Part shown: one piece after another, positions 32,540 through 37,904 of the stretch | Layout: every line of letters begins with the position of its first letter | Position numbering within the stretch: the first letter of the stretch is position 1 | Assembly (NCBI GenBank): GCA_003598085.1 | Contig: QZKU01000107.1 | Coordinates: forward strand, 1 to 37,904 | Direction: 5' to 3' | DNA: 37,904 nt | DNA from: Candidatus Abyssobacteria bacterium SURF_5 | GTDB lineage: Bacteria; Abyssobacteria; SURF-5 | Notes under the pieces: generated by a model | Told to the model about the DNA's origin: nothing | Seen by the model: only the letters and a program-made list of their open reading frames with translations | The model's database searches: none | Translations under genes and position numbers: made by a program

Positions 32540-32568
32540 TTGACTTTTCCTGGTTGGGGGATTATGAT
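32540..32568 (+). promoter_or_regulatory. promoter of the TrmO-like gene
   Basis: TTGACT (32540-32545) and TATGAT (32563-32568) are 17 bases apart. The start near 32575 lies upstream of the GTG at 32633, so the N-terminal extension of the gene can be transcribed and translated. Confidence 0.6.
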
Positions 32569-32632
32569 TTCCGCACATTCTGCCATCATATAAGGATGCG
32601 GGGGAGTACGCCGAATCTGAAAGGCAAGCGTT

Positions 32633-33145
32633 GTGAAAGGGAAACTGTTTTGGCTGTATGTTATGATAATCGCGATGACGGTGGCGAACTGCGCCAAGCA
32701 AAATGTGAGTAGTTTGTCTTCAAATAATACGACGGAAACGTATATGCTGGAACCAATCGGAGTTGTGCGATCGGAACTCCGAAATCTGGAGGACGCGCCC
32801 CGCCAGGGGTATGAGGGAGCTCCCGATGCCTGGCTGGAAATCTATCCGCCGTTTCGCAATGCACTCGAAGGGATTTCTCCGAATTCCGAGGTCATCATCC
32901 TCACGTGGCTTCACCTTGCCGACCGCGACGTCCTGCAGGTTCATCCGCGCGGCGACCCCAGTAGACCGCTGACCGGCGTTTTCGCGACACGCTCGCCCGC
33001 CCGGCCAAACCCCATCGGACTGCACAGAGTCACCGTGCTCGAAATCGATAAAAAGCGCGGCATCAGAGTGCATCCTCTGGAGGCAATCGACGGCACGCCG
33101 GTCCTCGACATCAAGCCCGTTCTGGTTCAGTCGCGAGACGAGTAA
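32633..33145 (+). CDS. TrmO (TsaA/UPF0066)-family protein with an N-terminal export-like segment
   Basis: The main part (about 40-165) is a TrmO/TsaA-fold domain: PIGVVRSEL, RSPARPNPIGLHRVTVLEI and LEAIDGTPVLDIKP are family hallmarks. TrmO methylates t6A37 in some tRNAs using SAM, in the cytosol. Here the frame begins at a GTG some 41 codons earlier and reads MKGKLFWLYVMIIAMTVANC, a hydrophobic segment ending at Cys20, like a lipoprotein signal (Asn at -1 is atypical). The upstream promoter supports the long form. If translated, the domain would be exported, away from tRNA. The alternative is internal initiation at the ATG at 32744, giving a normal short TrmO. Family assignment is sure; location and function are open. 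Confidence 0.85.
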   Translation: MKGKLFWLYVMIIAMTVANCAKQNVSSLSSNNTTETYMLEPIGVVRSELRNLEDAPRQGYEGAPDAWLEIYPPFRNALEGISPNSEVIILTWLHLADRDVLQVHPRGDPSRPLTGVFATRSPARPNPIGLHRVTVLEIDKKRGIRVHPLEAIDGTPVLDIKPVLVQSRDE

Positions 33146-33223
33146 CCGATCAGGAGCCACAGCGACAGGTTTTCTGGAACTATTGGAAATTTGAACAGCT
33201 TCTTTACCAACAGCGGCTCGAGC

Positions 33224-34024
33224 CTAATGCCTGCTTCTTTCTCGATCGGCAACCGCGTGTATTGTCCCGTCCAGACGCAATTCGTAATGGAAGCGCCACG
33301 GGAAGACGTGGTTGCCCTTTGATTCGATGATGATACACTCATCGTGCGGATTCTCGCTCTGCGGATCAACTCCGCGAACGTAGCTGTAATCCTGCTCGAA
33401 ATCCTGAAACTCGCCCCCGCCGACGGGACAGACAAACACCTGCTTATCCTGAACGTAATCCGGATACAACTCCTCGAGACTGTCCGGCATGCGCTCATGC
33501 TCCTTCATATATAGACCGATCGCACGGTTGATCGCCTCGAGATTCTGCATGCACGCGTTGTTGAGGTCGCCCACCTTGTTTTCCCGGGTGATTCGTTCTG
33601 CCTCTTCCTTGGTGGCTCGTTCGACCGTGAACTCCCTCACCTCGTCCGTGTTGGGATCGAGGGCTCGAATAAGAATACCGCCTTCGCCGTTCTTGATCGC
33701 CTCGGCATACACAGGTGAGCGCTCACCATCAGAAAAATATATCTTGCCGCCCTCTAGTTTTCCCCAGTAATAATGCTCTTTGTTCGGCGTCTCGAGGACA
33801 TAGACCCTTACGGAGTCGGTGGGCATTTTGACAACCTCTTGTCCGATCCGCCTGGTTCTTCCTTCACCGGGTACGATCCTGAAGGCATACGTGTTTCCGT
33901 CCCAAAACGCGAATTTGTAGTATCCCGACAGGTCTTCAGGAGTCCAGTTGATTTTGGCGCCCGCCGGCGCCGCGGTCAGAAAGATTCCCGCCAGCAGCAG
34001 TGCGAATTTGATGAACTGTTTCAT
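33224..34024 (-). CDS. periplasmic protein with C-terminal pseudopilin-like (GspG-like) domain
   Basis: The 266-residue product starts with a signal peptide (about 1-22, ...TAAPAGA) preceded by GGGGGGAGAG. The middle (30-140) is beta-rich and matches no family I know. The C-terminal part (about 165-260) resembles the globular domain of major pseudopilins and of many Planctomycetota-type prepilins: NLEAINRAIGLYMKEHERMPDSLEELYP, then VFVCPVGGGEF. It has no N-terminal prepilin helix, so it is a soluble relative that could interact with a secretion or pilus system. The open frame extends upstream to 34258 but the ATG at 34024 is preferred because of the signal peptide and ribosome-binding site. 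Confidence 0.75.
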   Translation of the reverse strand: MKQFIKFALLLAGIFLTAAPAGAKINWTPEDLSGYYKFAFWDGNTYAFRIVPGEGRTRRIGQEVVKMPTDSVRVYVLETPNKEHYYWGKLEGGKIYFSDGERSPVYAEAIKNGEGGILIRALDPNTDEVREFTVERATKEEAERITRENKVGDLNNACMQNLEAINRAIGLYMKEHERMPDSLEELYPDYVQDKQVFVCPVGGGEFQDFEQDYSYVRGVDPQSENPHDECIIIESKGNHVFPWRFHYELRLDGTIHAVADRERSRH

Positions 34025-34310
34025 TTCTCTCCCCCCTTGTTCGCGGCCTCTCATGGAGTTCTGAGCCGATGAGCCATCAAATCTGCATCCTCGCTTTCTT
34101 CTTTTTAATGGGACGACTTTAGCCGTATCATACCAAATTGCGCCTCCTGAAGCGAATCGAGCGTGGCTATGCGTCACAACTGCCGCCTGCCTCATCAAAG
34201 GATTATGGAACACCGACCGCCCCACCTCAGTCTCCGGTTGCCGTTTCCCGATTGACAAAGGGCGTCACGTCAGCCGCTGTCAAACAGTACATGCGCCCCT
34301 CGTTTTCCCC

Positions 34311-36719
34311 TTATGCTTCTGTTTTATTTTCTCCATTGATAGGCAGGCTTATTTTCACTGTCGTTCCCTTACCTGGTCGGCTTTTTATAGATATCTTCCC
34401 GGAATGGGCTTCGATGATCTTCTTCGAAATGGAGAGACCGAGGCCTGTTCCGGTGGCCTTGGTGGTATAGAAAGGCTCGAAAAGATTTCTGACGGTCTCG
34501 GCAGTCATTCCTTGCCCTGTATCGCTGATAGCCAATGTAAGGTTCCCCTGAGTTGATGTCTGAGAGCCAATCTCCAGCTTTCCTCCTGCCGGCATTGCCT
34601 CCGCCGCATTTTGGATGATATTTATAAGAGCCCGCTTCATCTTCGATCTATCCAGGAATAACGTTCTTTTCTCATCTTCCAGTCTTATCTCAACATCAAT
34701 ATTTTCAAGCTTATATCGCATCTCCTTCAGAGCATCCTGGATGATTTCACCAAGCCCGGTCATTTCGTTCTCAAGTCTGATTGGGCGGGCATAATTCAAC
34801 AGATCATTTACCGAGGTGCGGAGCAAGTCCGCTCCGTAATTGATCTCGTCCAAAACCTCCAACGCTTCATTATTGTCCGCCATCATGTTGCGAAGGGAAG
34901 CGGCGCCCAGAAGAATATTCAGGAGCGGATTACGAATTTCATGGGCGACAACCGAGACCATCCTCCCGACGGCGGCCAGACTCTCCACCTGCCGGAGCTG
35001 CTCCACCTGTTCCTTCACGGTTTTCTTAAGACTCTTTGTTATCTCGCGGTATTTTTCCTCGTTTTCCCGCAGCTCATCCTCGATCCTTCTGAGTTCGGTT
35101 ATATCCTGGGCTACACAGGCCGCGCCAATAATCTTTCCGGTCGTGTCACGAATGGGCGCGGCGCTCTTGATAATAAAACCGATGGCGCCGTCGAATCGTC
35201 TTATCTCCATCACTTGTCCAACGACTGTTTCTCCTTTTCGCGCCGCTCTTGCAGACGCCCATTCCTGAGGCTGAACACGGTTGCCCGTATCCGGCCACCA
35301 GGCAACATACGGGTGAAATTCATCGAATGAAAAGTTTGGGGGCAGTGGACCGACCTTGGCTCCATTCCAGATATTCCTAAAGGCGCTGTTATGAAGCGTA
35401 AGGCGGCCGTGCTCGTTTACTATGGAGAGACCTACCGGCAGCGCCTCCATTACCGCTTCCAATCGATGTCTCTCATTTTCGGCTTCATCTCTTGCTTCTT
35501 TAAGCGCCTCTTCCGTCATCTTCCGCTCGGTTACATCCTGGACTATACCCGCGAGTTGCAGCACTTTGCCCGTTTCATCGAAAGCGGTCGCTCCCCCTTC
35601 GGAATGAATCCACCGATTTGAACCGTCTTTTATGATACGGAAGTCGATGCTGTACGATTTGCCGGTGCGATCCAGATCTGCGATGGATTCTACAAAAGAT
35701 TCACGATCGTGAGGATGAACAATTTTGGAAAGCTCCTCAAGAGTTGGCTCGACAGCCGGCGAAATGCCATAGATGCGGAACAATTCATCGGACCAGGTGA
35801 GCTTTCTCGTGTTTACATTCCATTGCCAACTTCCCATTCTGCCCATTCGCTGGCCTTCTGCCAGATTGCGCTCGCTCTCACGCAATGCCTCCTCCATCTT
35901 TTTCCGGCCCGTGATGTTATAGAAAATCGCAGTGAAATAGCCTTTTTTCGAACTGTAGGCGTTAACGTCCAGCCAGCGTTTCAGCGAAGGCAAATAAACC
36001 TCGAAACGTTCATCTTTTCCGGTCAAGGCTACCCGTCCAACGCGCTCAATTACAGCTTTTGAAAGGTCAGGCACAACCTGGGTCGCTGTCTTGCCTATTA
36101 CATCTTCTTTTCTCAACCCGACGACAGCCTCATAGGTGTCGTTAACCTCCAAATGCACATAATTTACCGGCTCGTCCAGATCATTCAGAACGACTTTACA
36201 GTGTGCTATTCCTGCGCTCTTGTTGTGAAAGAGGCCTTCGTAGTTCCTCTCGATCTCCTGCAAGCGCTCTTCCATCTGCTTCCGCTCAGTGATATCTCTG
36301 AATATGGCTGCGAATTGTCCATGAACAGGGCTATATGCGAAAACATCATAGGACCTGTCCTCAAACGTATTTTCAAAATGAGTCGGCTGTCCGGTGAGAG
36401 CTACGCTTCCGACAACCTCAATCAGATGCTTTGGGAACTCGTATGTCAACTCGCGCATGGTCTTGCCAATCACCTCACTGCGCTTAAGTCCGGTAATAAG
36501 CTCAAAGGCAGGATTCACTTCGAGAAAACGAAAATCGATTGGTGCGCCCTCATCGTCACATACTATTTCATGAAGGGCAAAGCCCTCGGTCATCGTTTCA
36601 AACAGAGATCGGAAACGTGTCGCAATTTCCGCCATTTCACTTTCAAGTTTCCTGATACGAGCAAAAGAAGCTTCGAGCTCTTGAGACAATTCTTCTTCTG
36701 TCTTTTCCTGAACTTTCAT
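34311..36719 (-). CDS. cytosolic four-PAS sensor histidine kinase
   Basis: The 802-residue kinase has no membrane helix. Four PAS domains lie at about 35-150, 160-275, 285-400 and 425-545, each followed by a PAC-like DITER segment. A HisKA dimerisation domain has the phospho-acceptor His593 (VVAHEIRNPLL), and the ATPase domain (about 690-796) has the N box (NIIQNAAEAM), G1 DTGQGM and G2 GTGLGLSISKK. It resembles PilS/NtrB-type kinases in its H box and ATPase, which often serve sigma-54 activators. No response regulator is adjacent; the receiver-like protein at 13032 lacks its Asp and cannot be its partner. PAS signals are unknown. Confidence 0.93.
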   Translation of the reverse strand: MKVQEKTEEELSQELEASFARIRKLESEMAEIATRFRSLFETMTEGFALHEIVCDDEGAPIDFRFLEVNPAFELITGLKRSEVIGKTMRELTYEFPKHLIEVVGSVALTGQPTHFENTFEDRSYDVFAYSPVHGQFAAIFRDITERKQMEERLQEIERNYEGLFHNKSAGIAHCKVVLNDLDEPVNYVHLEVNDTYEAVVGLRKEDVIGKTATQVVPDLSKAVIERVGRVALTGKDERFEVYLPSLKRWLDVNAYSSKKGYFTAIFYNITGRKKMEEALRESERNLAEGQRMGRMGSWQWNVNTRKLTWSDELFRIYGISPAVEPTLEELSKIVHPHDRESFVESIADLDRTGKSYSIDFRIIKDGSNRWIHSEGGATAFDETGKVLQLAGIVQDVTERKMTEEALKEARDEAENERHRLEAVMEALPVGLSIVNEHGRLTLHNSAFRNIWNGAKVGPLPPNFSFDEFHPYVAWWPDTGNRVQPQEWASARAARKGETVVGQVMEIRRFDGAIGFIIKSAAPIRDTTGKIIGAACVAQDITELRRIEDELRENEEKYREITKSLKKTVKEQVEQLRQVESLAAVGRMVSVVAHEIRNPLLNILLGAASLRNMMADNNEALEVLDEINYGADLLRTSVNDLLNYARPIRLENEMTGLGEIIQDALKEMRYKLENIDVEIRLEDEKRTLFLDRSKMKRALINIIQNAAEAMPAGGKLEIGSQTSTQGNLTLAISDTGQGMTAETVRNLFEPFYTTKATGTGLGLSISKKIIEAHSGKISIKSRPGKGTTVKISLPINGENKTEA

Positions 36720-37110
36720 TGCCGTATCCTCCGGCTAGCGAGGGCCCTCCTCTTCTTCCGTTTGCAGTAAACAAGTTGCCTTATCTGACATAGTATGTCG
36801 CATTGAAGTAAAATATTAAACCAAACCCTTGCCGGATAAGGCGGCATTTCAGTTATAGCTACACGAGCGCCTTTGACAGGACACGTCGAAAATCAGGAGT
36901 CCTCCATGGTGTCCACGGCGATACAGAAATAAAGACAGGTGAAACATAGAAGGCAGTCTCTGCTTTACCGACGGACGGGAGTCTCCTGAGAGAACTGAAT
37001 TTACAAACCATTCGCATGGAAACATGAACTGTTAGTCAGCAACGTGAGAAGGAGGTGGGGATACGAGCGGAAAAGGAAGTGGGAGCCTGGAACCTGGAAA
37101 TGTCAAATTG
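36720..37110. other. intergenic region upstream of the histidine kinase
   Basis: About 390 bases with no credible gene. The left part should carry the histidine kinase promoter, but no convincing pair of boxes is seen. Near the right end CCTGGAACCTGGAA (37086-37099) is the reverse complement of the repeat unit found at 7312-7344. Confidence 0.4.
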
Positions 37111-37893
37111 TCACAAACAATGCCCACTGACAAATTCCAGAACGTCTTTCACCACGGCATCCCGCTCTTCGGTCATGAAGCCGTGTCCTACGCCTGCATA
37201 ACGCTTGAGAACTGAATTCGGAATCTGCGATGCAAGCAAGTCGGAGTTCTCCGGCGGGATCAAAATGTCTTCGGCGCCCGTCAAAACGAGCACCGGACAT
37301 GCTATCTCAGGCAGGCGGCTGTAAGAATTGTGCATCATTGCCGCCGCCATCTGCCGCTTGAATGAGAATGCGGGCGCGCTGTATGCTATCTCGCGCCGCA
37401 TCTTTTCTTCGAGCCAGTTTCGGTTGTTCTCCATGAAAGTTTTGGTGAAGCTCAGCGGCCAATTTTTGCGAGTGATTTCCTCGTCACTGAGGCCATCCAC
37501 TGTGGACAGAGTTTCGAGGACCTCCGCGGAAGGAGGAATCATCCGATGGCTTCCCGGCGAAGTACAGCAGAGAATGGCCGCGTCTGTTTTCGCCGGATGT
37601 CTCAGCGCGAACTCCTGCGCGATCATGCCGCCCATGGATGCGCCGAGAATATTGGTATGTTCAATGTCGAGATAGTTCAGCAATCCGGCCGCATCGTCGG
37701 CAAGCATCGCCATGGTGTACTCGCAGTCGGGCTTGTCGCTTCGGCCTGCGCCCCGATTGTCGAACAGGAGCAGCTTCGTTTCACGCGACAGCGCTTCCAC
37801 CAACTCCTGGTAATGTGAAAAAAAGGGCATCCTGGTGGTGAAGTTGGTATAAGATGTATTTGCACGTGTACAAAATACCCAACTATTCAACAC
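37111..37893 (-). CDS. alpha/beta-hydrolase, N-terminus missing or beyond the window
   Basis: The product (260 residues as read from a GTG) is a cofactor-free alpha/beta-hydrolase, the group of 3-oxoadipate enol-lactonase and related esterases. It has FDNRGAGRSDKP, the nucleophile elbow GASMGGMIAQE, the acid in TGAEDILIPPENS, and the catalytic His in VGHGFM. The first 30 or so residues do not show the beta-strand and HG oxyanion motif expected before FDNRG, and the frame is open up to the window edge at 37904. So the gene is either 5'-partial at the window end or disrupted near its start. Substrate unknown. Confidence 0.82.
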   Translation of the reverse strand: MLNSWVFCTRANTSYTNFTTRMPFFSHYQELVEALSRETKLLLFDNRGAGRSDKPDCEYTMAMLADDAAGLLNYLDIEHTNILGASMGGMIAQEFALRHPAKTDAAILCCTSPGSHRMIPPSAEVLETLSTVDGLSDEEITRKNWPLSFTKTFMENNRNWLEEKMRREIAYSAPAFSFKRQMAAAMMHNSYSRLPEIACPVLVLTGAEDILIPPENSDLLASQIPNSVLKRYAGVGHGFMTEERDAVVKDVLEFVSGHCL

Positions 37894-37904
37894 GGAGGAA
37901 GCCC

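Larger units (their letters stand above)
32114..32632. other. intergenic region between lipase-RCC1 and TrmO-like genes
   Basis: About 520 bases without a credible gene. It holds the divergent promoters of both neighbours (32215-32243 minus; 32540-32568 plus) and, at 32247-32270, GAAAATGGGGACAG followed by a T-rich run. That looks like the border phrase often left around small REP-associated transposase elements. A four-base-arm hairpin with a GCAA loop occurs near 32461-32472. No transposase remains. Confidence 0.45.

Noticed and set aside
1-37904. tRNA and rRNA genes
   Set aside because: No T-arm/acceptor signature or rRNA-like segment was seen on either strand by eye; a tRNAscan search would settle it.

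Overview
The window looks like chromosomal DNA of an uncultured Gram-negative bacterium. It carries a type IV pilus alignment and secretin operon (pilMNOPQ) with an AMIN-domain PilQ, several secreted proteins, and the mix of DUF362, DUF2284, Lin0512, B12-type radical SAM and G-type-pseudopilin-like proteins that is common in deep-branching or metagenome-assembled lineages (Desulfobacterota, Planctomycetota, Hydrogenedentota, Abyssubacteria-like groups). I cannot fix the phylum from sequence alone. Most of the window is GC-rich. The first gene and the non-coding stretches are visibly more AT-rich.

Layout. (1) 356-6805: a 2149-residue nuclease-STAND ATPase-repeat protein of the Avs (AVAST) antiphage type. 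(2) 6806-7830: about 1 kb of non-coding DNA full of short repeats and palindromes. (3) 7831-9018: a complete but solitary HK97-type phage portal gene, closed by its own terminator. (4) 9124-12993: a promoter, then SGNH - MBOAT - SGNH, a surface O-acylation cassette whose first gene has a frameshift at an A10 tract. (5) 13032-14807: a lysogeny-like switch. It has a CI/S24 repressor with a receiver-like protein lacking the phospho-acceptor Asp on one strand, a small gene and a Mor-like activator on the other, and a palindromic operator lying on the rightward -10 box. (6) 14939-20290: the minus-strand pilMNOPQ operon behind a near-consensus sigma-54 promoter. (7) 20754-25013: a tightly coupled operon of GDPD-type phosphodiesterase, DUF362, FAD oxidoreductase, methyltransferase and Lin0512 protein. 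(8) 25235-28064: a minus-strand DUF2284 and radical SAM operon. (9) 28147-33145: secreted or accessory proteins, namely a C39-like protein, a truncated four-helix-bundle gene, a lipase-like protein fused to seven RCC1 repeats, and a TrmO homologue with an apparent export signal. (10) 33224-37893, minus strand: a periplasmic protein with a pseudopilin-like C-terminus, a four-PAS histidine kinase, and an alpha/beta hydrolase at the window edge whose N-terminus is missing or outside.

The observations I rate highest are the Avs-like gene beside a lone phage portal gene (portal and terminase are the known triggers of Avs proteins), the free-standing CI/Mor switch linked to a D-to-E receiver, and the lipase-RCC1 fusion with Gly in place of the nucleophile Ser. 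The start codons of the CI and DUF2284 genes were chosen from promoter and ribosome-binding-site positions. All functions are homology judgements made by eye; no database search was possible.
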